The notes below the pieces were generated by a model that was given only the letters and a program-made list of their open reading frames with translations, had not been told where the DNA came from and searched no databases. A stretch of DNA of 64,000 nucleotides, taken from NCBI GenBank assembly GCA_014804365.1, contig JAAUZX010000083.1, positions 1 through 64,000 of the forward strand, read 5' to 3'. Each line of letters starts with the position of its first letter. Within the stretch, counting starts at the first letter, position 1. The DNA is from Lachnospiraceae bacterium (GTDB taxonomy: Bacteria; Bacillota; Clostridia; Lachnospirales; Lachnospiraceae). A program made the position numbers and the translations under genes. This document shows positions 7,290-16,032 of this stretch, piece after piece.

Positions 7290-8171
7290 CTACTCTGCAG
7301 AGCATTTTGGTGTAATTTCATTCCATAGGGTAAAGCCCAGAATCAAAGCGCCACCGATTACCTGCATGGCGGTCATGCCTTCTCCCAAAATCAGAACAGA
7401 TACAAGAACGGCCACCAGCGGGTCAATATAACTTAATATAGCAGCTTTCTGTCCCGGCAGTTCTTTGAGAGAGGAAAAATATAAACAGTAGGTCACACCG
7501 GTATGGACAAATCCTACGACCAGCAGGCAGAACCAGCCAGTGCCGTTAAGGTCGGAAAGTGTGACTCCGCTCGTGAATCCCACATAGGGAATCAGAACAA
7601 GAATTGCAGCAATAAATTGCAGGAATGTTCTGTGAATACCTTCCACCTTCTTAATAAACTTATTGAGTAAAATAACCGCCGCATAGAAGCAGGCCGCGCC
7701 AAGACCAAAGAGAATGCCGATAAAATGATTATTTCCGGCCGACAGATCCCCGAGGCCCGTAATCAATACAATACCGAGCGTGGACATAAAAAAGCAGATC
7801 CATTGCTTTCCCGACATCTTTTCCTTAAATAGAACAGGGCAGGCTACCGTCACGATGACCGGGGCAAAGTAATAGCTGAGGGTCGCAACGGAAACAGTAG
7901 TGTACTTATATGCTTCAAAAAGCAATATCCAGTTAAATCCCATAGCCACACCTGACAACAAAAGCAGAGGAATCTCTTTTTTGATCTCACGGAACGGGAT
8001 TTTCTGTTTTGTGGCAGACAGAAAAGCTGCAATTAATAGTGCCGCGAGAATTGCCCGGTATAGAGCAAGTTCCCCGGAAGACAGGGCAATGTTTCTCACA
8101 AACAGGCCAAGTGTACCGAACACTGTCATTGATATGATAAGCATGATTCTCGGATTCATAAATCTCTTCAT
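7290..8171 (-). CDS. EamA-family (DMT superfamily) transporter
   Basis: 293 residues, strongly hydrophobic, with about ten membrane helices arranged as two EamA repeats. The first repeat begins MLIISMTVFGTLGLFVRN; the second includes GAACFYAAVILLNKFIKK and ends with AAILSYIDPLVAVLVS, a typical last-repeat motif. Such carriers export metabolites or amino acids; the substrate is not evident. The start is ATG 8171 with AAGGAG about 8 bases upstream, not the distal ATG at 8225. A 49-codon gene ends 23 bases upstream on the same strand and is probably co-transcribed. Confidence 0.85.
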   Translation of the reverse strand: MKRFMNPRIMLIISMTVFGTLGLFVRNIALSSGELALYRAILAALLIAAFLSATKQKIPFREIKKEIPLLLLSGVAMGFNWILLFEAYKYTTVSVATLSYYFAPVIVTVACPVLFKEKMSGKQWICFFMSTLGIVLITGLGDLSAGNNHFIGILFGLGAACFYAAVILLNKFIKKVEGIHRTFLQFIAAILVLIPYVGFTSGVTLSDLNGTGWFCLLVVGFVHTGVTYCLYFSSLKELPGQKAAILSYIDPLVAVLVSVLILGEGMTAMQVIGGALILGFTLWNEITPKCSAE

Positions 8172-8194
8172 AACACTTACTCCTTGAAGCTTAT

Positions 8195-8344
8195 TTATTG
8201 AACAATCCGCTTTCCGCCAAAACAATGTATTGTTCTGGTTCCGTCTTTACCCTCAAAATAGTAACCGTCAATATCTTGGGTATTTTGCTGGCTGCTGTCT
8301 ATATGATTTTTAGCATTTTTCATGAAATCTGGGAAATCCTTCAT
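8195..8344 (-). CDS. Small hypothetical protein (49 aa)
   Basis: Short frame beginning MKDFPDFMKNAKNHIDSS and ending GGKRIVQ, with AAAGGAGG ideally placed upstream of the ATG at 8344. It is polar, with no membrane segment and one Cys. The central DGYYFEGKDGTRTIHCF suggests a small beta-rich protein, but I do not recognise a family. It lies directly upstream of the EamA transporter gene and divergent from the XRE regulator. The strong ribosome site is the main support. Confidence 0.6.
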   Translation of the reverse strand: MKDFPDFMKNAKNHIDSSQQNTQDIDGYYFEGKDGTRTIHCFGGKRIVQ

Positions 8345-8556
8345 AATATAACCTCCTTTTTCGATTCACGTTTTTAGGAATATCGAGATTATAGCATATA
8401 CCCAATCGAACCACAATGTCATATTATGAGGGGAGCAGAACTTCCACGCAACCTACAGGGGCGGTACCTGATAAAATGGCACGTTGGAAGTTGTAGACTT
8501 AAGTAAACATGTACGGGATAATAGTTTCATCAAAAGAAAGCGAGGAGGAAATTTTG

Positions 8557-9249
8557 ATGAATTTCGGAAAGAATGTGCAGATTTTAAGAAGGATGACGAA
8601 CATGACGCAGGAGGAGCTGGCAGAGAAAATGAACGTCAGCCGGCAAACTATTTCAAAGTGGGAGCTTGGGTCAATAATGCCGGAGATCGAAAAGCTGGTT
8701 GAGCTTTGCGAGATGTTTAACTGCTCTGTAGATCAGATATTAAAGGGAAGCATGGATTTTAGCCATGAAGCATACTCCGATATCAAAATCGTTACGGTTG
8801 AGCCTTTTCGGTATATCGGCTATGCGGCGGTAAGTCGTGAACCGGAAGAGGATGCGATTACCCATGTGGAAGGCTGGGCAAGACATTTAAAGATAGAAAG
8901 TCCGCATATCATCGGGTGGGATTTCCCGAAGGTGTCTCAGGAGCAGAGTAATGTATATCATATGCGCGGCTATGAGGCAGCCCTGGTACTTAAGGATGGA
9001 CAAGAGATTGGTGACATAGATGCGGAAATACTAAGCCAGAACAGGCAGGACTATATTACGATCACTTTAGAAGAAAGAGAGAATGAAGAATTTGATATCA
9101 TTCCGAATGCATATAAAGCGTTGCTCACACACATGGCGATCAACGGAATCAAAGAAAAACATGATCCGGCAATCCTTTCCTGCTACGAGCATGAATATTT
9201 TAATGATAAGGGCGTTAAGTTTATGGATATTTATATTGCGATTGAGTAA
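8557..9249 (+). CDS. XRE regulator with C-terminal GyrI-like effector domain
   Basis: 230 residues. Residues 1 to about 65 form a Cro/CI-type helix-turn-helix (TQEELAEKMNVSRQTISKWE). Residues about 75-230 resemble the AraC effector-binding/GyrI-like domain (IVTVEPFRYIGYAAVSR at its start, YIAIE at the end), which binds small hydrophobic or cationic ligands. It is probably a ligand-responsive repressor or activator, and the divergent EamA transporter is a natural target candidate (inference). The start ATG 8557 is chosen for GAGGAGG just upstream. Confidence 0.85.
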   Translation: MNFGKNVQILRRMTNMTQEELAEKMNVSRQTISKWELGSIMPEIEKLVELCEMFNCSVDQILKGSMDFSHEAYSDIKIVTVEPFRYIGYAAVSREPEEDAITHVEGWARHLKIESPHIIGWDFPKVSQEQSNVYHMRGYEAALVLKDGQEIGDIDAEILSQNRQDYITITLEERENEEFDIIPNAYKALLTHMAINGIKEKHDPAILSCYEHEYFNDKGVKFMDIYIAIE

Positions 9250-9337
9250 ATTAAGTGCCACAAGACATATCCGCGTTACATCAAATGAGGGGGAATGATT
9301 ATACGTTGAAATCAGCATAAGTATACGATATACTTAC

Positions 9338-10417
9338 GTGGAAGTTAGAGGAATAGCAAATTCAGTGCGCAAAGTAATGAGGAAAAGAGAATTGAAAGAA
9401 AAATCAATAGAAGAATTAATAGCTGAATTGATGCTGACATGCGGTTTTGGAAATATTATTTCCCCGATTAAGTCAGTATCTGGCGGTTTATTACATAGAA
9501 TGTACAGAGTAACAACAGATCGTGGAATATATGCAGTGAAACACTTAAACCCGGAAATAATGGGTAGAAGCGATGCCCTTGATAACTATGGACGGGCAGA
9601 AAAAATCGAACATATTTTGGAAAATGAAGATATTCCTATTGTACCTTCCATAACCGTTAACGGCCATAAAATGCAAAAAGTAGAAGGGCACTATTTCTAT
9701 ATATTCAACTGGCAGGAAGGACACATAACTGATTGGAATAATATTTCAAATGACGAATGCAATCTGGCCGGAAATATTCTCGGAAGGATTCATGCAATTA
9801 ATCCTAAGAATGTTTCCCATCAGGAGCCTGAATTAAGTAAAATTAATTGGCAGGAGTATATCCATAAAGCGAATGAAGAAAAAAGCGAGATAGCCCCTCT
9901 TTTGGTTGACAATGAGAAGCTCCTGATCTATGCCGAGAAGGAGTTGAATAAGGCAAGAACTTCTTTGCCTGATATAATTTGTATATCTGACGAGGATATG
10001 GACCCTAAAAACATTATGTGGGATAATGGTAATCCATGGGTAATAGATTTAGAATGCCTTGATTACGGCAATCCGATATCGCATGCACTTCAACTGGCAC
10101 TTCAATGGTCAGGAATTGTAACCTGTAATATGGACATTGACAAGATGCTTGCTTTTTTTGACGGTTATCTGGAGGCGTATGATAATTGTTTTCGGGCGTA
10201 CAGCGATGTTTTTGGGGTGGCATATACATGGGTAGAATGGTTAGAGTATAATATTCAAAGAGCGCTTGACGCATGCATTGATGAAACAGAAAGGATGATG
10301 GGAGTTTCTGAGGTGCGAAACACGGTCGAGAGGATAAAGTATATCCGTGATATTGAAGAAGAAATCAAAGACGCTTTAGATTCTCGTTTACACCAGGTTG
10401 AGGCTGGCAGAGTATAA
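9338..10417 (+). CDS. APH-like phosphotransferase (aminoglycoside/choline kinase fold)
   Basis: 359 residues. The fold is seen in GIYAVKHLNPE (nucleotide-binding Lys), NILGRIHAINP, the catalytic-loop equivalent DEDMDPKNIMW, and WVIDLECLDYGNP carrying the metal-binding Asp. In the catalytic loop the family HGDxHxxN appears as DEDMDPKN: the Asp base and Asn are kept but both His are Asp. Relatives phosphorylate aminoglycosides, macrolides, choline or homoserine; the substrate cannot be assigned. The start is GTG 9338 with no convincing ribosome site; ATG 9377 is an alternative. A neighbour of acetyltransferase genes that could also be resistance-type. Confidence 0.75.
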   Translation: MEVRGIANSVRKVMRKRELKEKSIEELIAELMLTCGFGNIISPIKSVSGGLLHRMYRVTTDRGIYAVKHLNPEIMGRSDALDNYGRAEKIEHILENEDIPIVPSITVNGHKMQKVEGHYFYIFNWQEGHITDWNNISNDECNLAGNILGRIHAINPKNVSHQEPELSKINWQEYIHKANEEKSEIAPLLVDNEKLLIYAEKELNKARTSLPDIICISDEDMDPKNIMWDNGNPWVIDLECLDYGNPISHALQLALQWSGIVTCNMDIDKMLAFFDGYLEAYDNCFRAYSDVFGVAYTWVEWLEYNIQRALDACIDETERMMGVSEVRNTVERIKYIRDIEEEIKDALDSRLHQVEAGRV

Positions 10418-10423
10418 AGGCTT

Positions 10424-10446
10424 TGACAGGGCATAGTGCCCTGTCA
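10424..10446. terminator. Hairpin between convergent genes
   Basis: Perfect 10-base stem TGACAGGGCA / TGCCCTGTCA with a 3-base loop. It sits between the stop of the APH-like gene (10417) and the stop of the facing GNAT gene, which it overlaps. No clear U-tract on either side, so termination is plausible from position and stem strength only. Confidence 0.45.
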
Positions 10447-10950
10447 TGATGTCACATAGAGGTAATGAGGCATATCCACGCCACGGTAGTGCTTGGTCCA
10501 AGTGTCCGTTACGGTCATCCCGTTTCGGATGGCCACGTTCTGGGAGGCTGTATTCGTATCTCTGATAATAGAACAGACTTTTTCGGCATTTAGTGTTTCA
10601 AAAGCATATTGCTTACATGCCGCAGCCGCTTCTGTTGCATAGCCTTTATGCCAATAGCTCCGCCTGAAAAGATAACCTATTTCAAGCACTTCCTTGTCTT
10701 TCCATGGCTGCATCGTAAGTCCGCATTGCCCGATCATTTCGTCGGTTTCTTTCAGAATGACCGCCCACAGACCAAAGCCCCATTTCTGATAACGGGAAAT
10801 CTGCCTGTCAAGCCACTCCTGAACTTCCGCATCGGTGAAAGCCCCTTCATAAGCATACATGGTTTCTGTATCCTGCATTATTTTGCATAAAGAGTTGAAG
10901 TCGGATTGGTTCATTTTACGTAGATATAATCGTTCGGTTTCTAGTATCAT
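10444..10950 (-). CDS. GNAT acetyltransferase, RimJ/RimL type
   Basis: 168 residues. ILETERLYLRKMNQSDF is the typical opening of RimL-like acetyltransferases. EIGYLFRRSYWHKGYATEAA is the acetyl-CoA binding motif A and NVAIRNGMTV the last motif. The family acetylates protein N-termini, amino sugars or antibiotics; the target here is unknown. The ATG at 10950 follows an AGAGGG ribosome site. Its stop overlaps the intergenic hairpin. The next gene upstream on the strand is another GNAT, 52 bases away, possibly co-transcribed. Confidence 0.88.
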   Translation of the reverse strand: MILETERLYLRKMNQSDFNSLCKIMQDTETMYAYEGAFTDAEVQEWLDRQISRYQKWGFGLWAVILKETDEMIGQCGLTMQPWKDKEVLEIGYLFRRSYWHKGYATEAAAACKQYAFETLNAEKVCSIIRDTNTASQNVAIRNGMTVTDTWTKHYRGVDMPHYLYVTS

Positions 10951-11001
10951 AGTGCCCTCTTAAAATTTTTGGATTCATGTTTCTGGCGGATAACCGGAAA
11001 T

Positions 11002-11436
11002 TTACAGTTTTTTAGTAAAACAGATAATTCTGTTTGCTTCCGTAAAATTCATAGCCATGTGAAATCGGAAGCTGGTGTCATTGTCGATTTCACAGTCACT
11101 GGCAAATTCCTTACAGCCGTTATCTTTTGCCCATATCTCGCACTCATTTAGCAACTCTTTAGCATATCCCCTGTTGCGATAGCTTTCCATAATAAAGATT
11201 CCCTCTAAGTATCCGACAGGAGTTGTTTCGGTTCCTTCCACATAATCACGCCGTAATTGACACTGTGCGAAACCGACGGGAATATCGTTTTCGTATTTCA
11301 GAAATATTTGAGCATCATCTCCAGAAAGAAGCTCTGAAAACTCACTCGCTAAATTATCAACAGAATTGTTATTCCACAGCAGGACTGCTAACTCAGCGAT
11401 TATTCTTGTATCATTTTTTGAGGCTTTTCGTATCAT
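11002..11436 (-). CDS. AAC(6')-like aminoglycoside N-acetyltransferase
   Basis: 144 residues. Features matching the AAC(6')-I group: opening IRKASKNDTRIIAELAVLLW, the acetyl-CoA block YLEGIFIMESYRNRGYAKEL, EFASDCEIDND, and the ending ANRIICFTKKL. Members acetylate the 6'-amino group of aminoglycosides such as kanamycin and tobramycin; many environmental homologues are chromosomal and weakly expressed. Activity cannot be judged from sequence alone. The ATG at 11436 follows GGAGGA. Confidence 0.8.
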   Translation of the reverse strand: MIRKASKNDTRIIAELAVLLWNNNSVDNLASEFSELLSGDDAQIFLKYENDIPVGFAQCQLRRDYVEGTETTPVGYLEGIFIMESYRNRGYAKELLNECEIWAKDNGCKEFASDCEIDNDTSFRFHMAMNFTEANRIICFTKKL

Positions 11437-11731
11437 CTTACTTCCTCCGAAATATCGATCTGCCGCTCACGACGACATTGAAATTATAACATACAGCAGG
11501 CTGAGGCTCAATGGTATATCAGTTCTTTCATATATCATTGAGAGTATGAAATATTCTTGTTTGGCTGTCGGGAGGCATGGTACAATATTTTGTGATAGAT
11601 GAGGAACAGCTTATTCTGACTATGAAGGGAAGAAATTTGATTGTACTTTTGGGAAAATGAGAAAGTACATTTAAATATGTTTAAAGCAGATGATATAGAA
11701 TTGTTTAAGTAGTCAACCTAAAAGGAGTATC
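11437..11731. other. Intergenic, no recognisable gene
   Basis: About 295 bp, AT-rich, between the divergent AAC(6')-like and HAD genes. It should hold both promoters, but no pair of -35/-10 boxes stands out. Short open frames here lack ribosome sites. The HAD gene has AAAGGAG before its ATG. Confidence 0.4.
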
Positions 11732-12427
11732 ATGATTGAATTATTAAAGGATAAAAAAGTAATCTTTTTTGATGTCGGATATACACTTGATTACCCTGCG
11801 TCGGGGGATTGGATGTTCACTGATAAATTTTATGAATTGGTAGATGATAAACTTAATAAATACAGTTCCGATGAGATACAGAATGCCAGAAATAAGAGCC
11901 TTGAGTATCTGGAAAAAAATCATTTCGTGCGAACTGTTGAAGAGGAATATCGTCAATTCATTCATTTTTATTCGGAAATCTCCAGCAATCTTGAACTCGG
12001 CTTGACGGAGGGTGAAATCAAAGAGATTGCTTTCGATCGCACTTACAACATGAATAATTATGTAGTCTATCCTGATGTGGTAAGGGTCTTGAAAGTGCTC
12101 TGTAAATCACATAAACTGGGAATCATTTCGGATACATGGCCCAGTATTGATCAGCAGCTTCGTGCGATCGGGGTCGCAGATTTTTTTGCAACGCATACTT
12201 ATAGCTGCTTCTTGGGAACATTTAAACCGGATGAAAGAATGTACATAGATGCACTTAATAAATGTGGCGTTCCGGCGCAAGATACAGTATTTATAGATGA
12301 TTCTCCGAAGAACCTGGAGGGAGCAGAAAAGCTTGGCATAACTCCGATACTTATAGCGGCAAATCCGGCTTCGGATGTTGATTCGCCCTATTTAAAGATT
12401 CGTTCTTTGTCCGAGCTACTGTATTAG
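11732..12427 (+). CDS. HAD-superfamily hydrolase
   Basis: 231 residues. Motif I is FFDVGYTLD (nucleophile Asp, with Gly replacing the usual second Asp of DxD as FDVGxT), motif II LGIISDTW, motif III Lys in FKPDERMY and motif IV FIDDSPKNLEGA. The cap lies between motifs I and II. The DVGxT form resembles the REG-2-like/haloacid dehalogenase subset acting on small phosphorylated metabolites. The gene is convergent with the glycosyltransferase gene and their ends overlap by four bases. Confidence 0.85.
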   Translation: MIELLKDKKVIFFDVGYTLDYPASGDWMFTDKFYELVDDKLNKYSSDEIQNARNKSLEYLEKNHFVRTVEEEYRQFIHFYSEISSNLELGLTEGEIKEIAFDRTYNMNNYVVYPDVVRVLKVLCKSHKLGIISDTWPSIDQQLRAIGVADFFATHTYSCFLGTFKPDERMYIDALNKCGVPAQDTVFIDDSPKNLEGAEKLGITPILIAANPASDVDSPYLKIRSLSELLY

Positions 12428-13815
12428 CCACGCCATTTTTCAACCACCCTCGTATAATTCCTTTTTTGTACGACTTTGCCGATGGGAGCGGACAGTACGC
12501 CGGCAGCAAGTCCGATTATCCATACAAATTTCCAGCTTATGCCCAAGCCGGTAAGGATGATTGAGGCAATTACGATAAGCCAGTACAGCAGCTGAAATTT
12601 AGCGTTCTCTTTATTCAGTTCACTTAATACGTCTGTGCCCTTTGTGGTATGTGGTGCATTTTCGATGAATTCGGCTGCACCGACAGTACCGGAGCAGGCA
12701 CGAAAGTCCGCACTGCATTCGGTAGCAGCTTTTGCATATGCGTCGTTGTTCAGAATCTCCTGTACGGCAGTTCGTATCCCTTCGGATGAATCGTCCCGTA
12801 ACAGTATTCCTGCACCGATTTCGGTAACTCTTCTTGCTACGGCACATTGCTCGCCGGTCTGCGGATAAAGAATCATCGGCGCAGCCATATACAGACTTTC
12901 GGAAACACTGTTCATTCCGCAGTGGGTGATAAAAACATCTGCTTTGGAGAGGACATCAAGTTGATCGACATACGGATAAACACTGATATTGTCAGGAAGA
13001 GTTCCGAGAAGTTCCCTATTCATTGCATTTCCACAGGAAATAATCACATCGGCATTGATATCCTTTAATGCGTCAATACAATTTCCGTAGAAATCCGGAC
13101 GGTCATTGATCACGGTTCCCATAGAAATATAGATGAGCGGCCGCTCTTTTTCTTTCCCAGGCATAACATTTGAAAATACGGACGGACCGATAAAAGCATA
13201 GTGCTCTGAGAAGCTCTCTGCATAGGGCTGGAATTTCCGTGAGGTATATACAACGGAATCCGTATGATTGTCACTCTGTACAAGGGAAAGGGCGTTTTTT
13301 ACATGATAGCCGTAAGGCTCCAGTTTTTTTAGCTCTTTAGAAATTCGCGGGAGTCCGAGAATCATGTCCGCCAGCTCTTTCGGGCTGTTTTTCATATACT
13401 GGGAAGACATCTGATTGAAGGCAAAGGTGCTGGTGGATACGACCATCGGTATCTGATGTTTCCAGGCGCTTAGTTTTCCCCAGAAGCAGACGGAGTCTGT
13501 ATAGACCACATCCGGTCGAAAAGACGCAAACTCCTTATTCAGGAAATCGTCCATGTTTCGCGTAATGCGGATATCCTGTATCGTCATCTCGGTGGTGGAG
13601 ACGTTTTTTAAACCGGTTTCTTCCTGCGCGGTCAGTTCCGGCAGGAATGAATCGCAGGATATAAAATCGGCACCGGTGGATTTGATTTTTTCTTCAAATT
13701 CGTTGAAAGAATAGAAACGGACTATATTTCCGCGTCGCACAAGTTCGGCGGCAACAGGGAGCATAGGGTTTGTGTGACCATGTGCGGGTATACAGAAGAA
13801 TGCTATTTTTTTCAT
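12424..13815 (-). CDS. Macrolide-type glycosyltransferase (GT1, MGT) with membrane tail
   Basis: 463 residues. The N-terminus FFCIPAHGHTNPMLPVAAEL is the GT1 acceptor-domain start. The nucleotide-sugar site appears in DVFITHCGMNSVSESLYMAAPMI (HCGxNSxxE) followed by PQTGEQ. MGT-family enzymes inactivate macrolides or glycosylate lipids and natural products. Residues about 405-450 add two hydrophobic segments (WLIVIASIILTGLGI, FVWIIGLAAGVLSAPIG), unusual for soluble MGTs and suggesting a membrane-held enzyme acting on a lipid or hydrophobic substrate (inference). Its ATG overlaps the stop of the AbrB-like gene, so it is translated with it. Confidence 0.85.
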   Translation of the reverse strand: MKKIAFFCIPAHGHTNPMLPVAAELVRRGNIVRFYSFNEFEEKIKSTGADFISCDSFLPELTAQEETGLKNVSTTEMTIQDIRITRNMDDFLNKEFASFRPDVVYTDSVCFWGKLSAWKHQIPMVVSTSTFAFNQMSSQYMKNSPKELADMILGLPRISKELKKLEPYGYHVKNALSLVQSDNHTDSVVYTSRKFQPYAESFSEHYAFIGPSVFSNVMPGKEKERPLIYISMGTVINDRPDFYGNCIDALKDINADVIISCGNAMNRELLGTLPDNISVYPYVDQLDVLSKADVFITHCGMNSVSESLYMAAPMILYPQTGEQCAVARRVTEIGAGILLRDDSSEGIRTAVQEILNNDAYAKAATECSADFRACSGTVGAAEFIENAPHTTKGTDVLSELNKENAKFQLLYWLIVIASIILTGLGISWKFVWIIGLAAGVLSAPIGKVVQKRNYTRVVEKWRG

Positions 13816-14030
13816 GTCTCGTCACCTTCTTTTCCGTTAAAAGCAATGCCGAATAGTTCGGCAAATGCTCCCTTGGGAGGAATGGCAATGCCACGTTCCT
13901 CGTCACCGAGAAGGAGCAGGGTATCTCCCGGCTTAATTCCGAATATGTCACGTGCCTGTTTTGGGATAACGATCTGTCCTTTTTCTCCGACTGTAGCTGT
14001 CCATGCGTATTTTCCTTTAGGTGCCGGCAT
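13812..14030 (-). CDS. AbrB/MazE-family DNA-binding regulator
   Basis: 72 residues. TATVGEKGQIVIPKQARDIF is a textbook SpoVT/AbrB swapped-hairpin motif and GIKPGDTLLLLGDEERGIAI completes it. The start is placed at ATG 14030 because GGAGGA is correctly spaced only for that codon; ATG 14045 lies upstream of the ribosome site. Its stop overlaps the glycosyltransferase ATG. The inverted repeat over its own promoter (14048-14072) suggests self-regulation. It may be a regulator or an orphan antitoxin-type protein; no toxin is adjacent. Confidence 0.88.
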   Translation of the reverse strand: MPAPKGKYAWTATVGEKGQIVIPKQARDIFGIKPGDTLLLLGDEERGIAIPPKGAFAELFGIAFNGKEGDET

Positions 14031-14047
14031 TTTATTTTCCTCCATAA

Positions 14048-14094
14048 GTATGATTTGTATAACTAATCATACCTTGTGCAAACCCAATTGTCAA
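14048..14094 (-). promoter_or_regulatory. Promoter and operator of the AbrB-glycosyltransferase operon
   Basis: On the minus strand TTGACA (14094-14089), 17 bases, then TATGAT (14071-14066): a near-consensus sigma-A promoter. GTATGAT and ATCATAC (14048-14054 and 14066-14072) form a 7-base inverted repeat with an 11-base centre that covers the -10 box and start point, a natural site for the AbrB-like product. Confidence 0.7.
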
Positions 14095-14182
14095 ATAAAA
14101 CAGCGTGAGAAAAATTTTATGTTACATATGGTAATTGCATAAACCGCATAGTAAAATAAGAGGCAGAAAGGATAAGAACAGG

Positions 14183-14929
14183 ATGAAAGCAATTATAACA
14201 GATTTGGATCGTACTTTGCTTCGCACTGACAAGACAGTGTCAGAGTATACATATACTGTACTAAAGAAGTGCCATGATAGGGGACTCATTCTCATGGCGG
14301 CAACTGCCCGTCCGGAAAGAGCTATTTTAACCTATCATAATAGAATTAACTTTAAAACGATAACTACATTGAACGGTGCAAGGATTATCTTGCCGCATAA
14401 AATCATTGAAAATGGTATTTTACCTTCCAGTGCAGAAAACATTTTAAATAAGGTAATTATGATACCTGATATAGTCTTGTCACTGGAAACCGGCGACGGT
14501 ATTTTTTCAAATGTTCCGATTCCGGAATGGAATGCAACAGTTTTTAGTGAATTTCCCACCTTGCCTACAGAAAGCATTATATATAAGATACTGCTTAGCA
14601 GCAAAGATGATAATATACAGCAGGAAGTCAAGAAAGCTTTGACCGCAGATACTTACATGACGGTGGCTGAGGGTAAATTAATACAGATTATGAGTACTGC
14701 AACAACTAAATGGAATGGAATCAAAGCCATGTTGAAAGCGGTAGGTTTGAAACAGGATGAGGCAGTATATTTCGGAGACGATAACGATGATATAGAGGCG
14801 ATAAAGAATTGCGGCATGGGTGTTGCTGTTTCTAATGCCATTGATGAGGTTCTTGATGCGGCAGATTTTATAACGGAAAGTAATGATCTGGATGGCGTAG
14901 CCCGATACATTGAGAAAAATTTATTATAA
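14183..14929 (+). CDS. HAD-IIB (Cof-type) sugar-phosphatase-like hydrolase
   Basis: 248 residues. Motif I IITDLDRTLLRTD, motif II LMAATARPE, and motif III/IV KWNGIKAML with VYFGDDNDDIEAIKNCGMGVAVSNA are typical Cof-like HAD phosphatases. They dephosphorylate sugar phosphates, FMN or PLP in the cytoplasm; the substrate is unknown. The start is ATG 14183, where the DLD motif begins within ten residues; AAAGGA lies 10 bases upstream. Followed 65 bases later by an HD-domain gene. Confidence 0.87.
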   Translation: MKAIITDLDRTLLRTDKTVSEYTYTVLKKCHDRGLILMAATARPERAILTYHNRINFKTITTLNGARIILPHKIIENGILPSSAENILNKVIMIPDIVLSLETGDGIFSNVPIPEWNATVFSEFPTLPTESIIYKILLSSKDDNIQQEVKKALTADTYMTVAEGKLIQIMSTATTKWNGIKAMLKAVGLKQDEAVYFGDDNDDIEAIKNCGMGVAVSNAIDEVLDAADFITESNDLDGVARYIEKNLL

Positions 14930-14994
14930 TGATTTATGTGATTTTGTTTCCCTTAAAAATCATCAAATCACAATCGGAATATGCAGAGGTACAT

Positions 14995-15558
14995 ATGCGA
15001 AACGATATTTTAGATAATTTGCAAGGCGAAATATATGACAGATGCCGAAAACAGACGAATAAATTCGGAATGGGCTGTTACTATCATATTGTTGCAGTAG
15101 TTAAAAATGCAGAAATTCTGGCAGAAAAATACGGAGCAGACAAGGAAATTGTTATGATTGCGGCCTGGCTACATGACATCGCCTCCATTACGGACTATAG
15201 TTTGTATGAACAACATCATATACATGGAGCCAAAATGGCATATAGTATTTTAAAAGAATATGACTACGATGAGCAGAGAATTGAATTGGTACAAGAATGT
15301 ATTAAAAATCACAGAGGCAGTGTAAGTCTGGAAAAAAGCAGCATTGAAGAATTATGTGTTGCGGATGCCGATGCCATCTCACACTTTGACAGTGTACCAA
15401 GTTTGTTGTATTTAGCTTACGCCCAGAAAGGTATGGGCATTGAGGAGGGTAAGGAATTTGTAAAAAGTAAATTGACAAGGAGTTTTCAAAAATTATCTGA
15501 GGAAAGCAAAAAGCACTATCAAAATAAATTTGAAAAAGTCATGGAAGTCTTAAACTGA
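14995..15558 (+). CDS. HD-domain phosphohydrolase
   Basis: 187 residues. Metal-binding residues of the HD domain: H in YYHIVAVV, HD in AAWLHDIASI, then CIKNHRG and the distal Asp in CVADADAISHFD. Such small HD proteins hydrolyse nucleotides or other phosphate esters. The start is ATG 14995 (AGAGG upstream); the earlier ATG at 14929 would add a hydrophobic segment without a ribosome site. Possibly co-transcribed with the HAD phosphatase. Confidence 0.82.
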   Translation: MRNDILDNLQGEIYDRCRKQTNKFGMGCYYHIVAVVKNAEILAEKYGADKEIVMIAAWLHDIASITDYSLYEQHHIHGAKMAYSILKEYDYDEQRIELVQECIKNHRGSVSLEKSSIEELCVADADAISHFDSVPSLLYLAYAQKGMGIEEGKEFVKSKLTRSFQKLSEESKKHYQNKFEKVMEVLN

Positions 15559-15579
15559 CAAATTAACGGTAAATCCGAA

Positions 15580-16008
15580 TTATCTTTTAAATCTCTTTGA
15601 TAAATGAATTTCATTATCATCTTTGTAGCCTAATCGATCATACACTATTTGTGCGACAACATTCTTTTTACCGGTAAGAAGTTCTATTTTTTGAACCGGA
15701 TAATTTTTTATACAATACTCTTCGGCAAATTTGATCATATTTTTAGCAATGCCTTTTCTTCTATATTTTTCTTTTACATATACCTCTGTAACTTCAACCA
15801 TATATTCATCATAGCAAAATGATTTTTTGAGTTGGACACAAATAAAACCTGCCAGTTCATCGTCTATTTGCTCTACCACAACGAATTCCTGATTGTTATG
15901 CAAAAGCGAATTCCTGATATTCTCAATAGAAGTTTCGCCTTTTCCATTGAATTCATCATTCAATAATTCTAGTTGTTCAGCATCTTCATATGTTGCTAAT
16001 CTGGTCAT
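15580..16008 (-). CDS. GNAT-family acetyltransferase
   Basis: 142 residues. TRLATYEDAEQLELLNDEF is the GNAT opening and VTEVYVKEKYRRKGIAKNMI the acetyl-CoA motif (Q/RxxGxG/A form RRKGIA). NVVAQIVYDRLGYKDD is the last motif. The substrate is unknown. It lies 24 bases after another GNAT gene on the same strand, so the two form a pair. Very AT-rich compared with the core genes, consistent with acquisition. Confidence 0.88.
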   Translation of the reverse strand: MTRLATYEDAEQLELLNDEFNGKGETSIENIRNSLLHNNQEFVVVEQIDDELAGFICVQLKKSFCYDEYMVEVTEVYVKEKYRRKGIAKNMIKFAEEYCIKNYPVQKIELLTGKKNVVAQIVYDRLGYKDDNEIHLSKRFKR

Positions 16009-16032
16009 CTCATCACCCTCTGTAATCCTGAT

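Noticed and set aside
8196-8225. Start of the EamA transporter at 8225
   Set aside because: The upstream ATG overlaps the 49-codon gene on the same strand; ATG 8171 has its own ribosome site.
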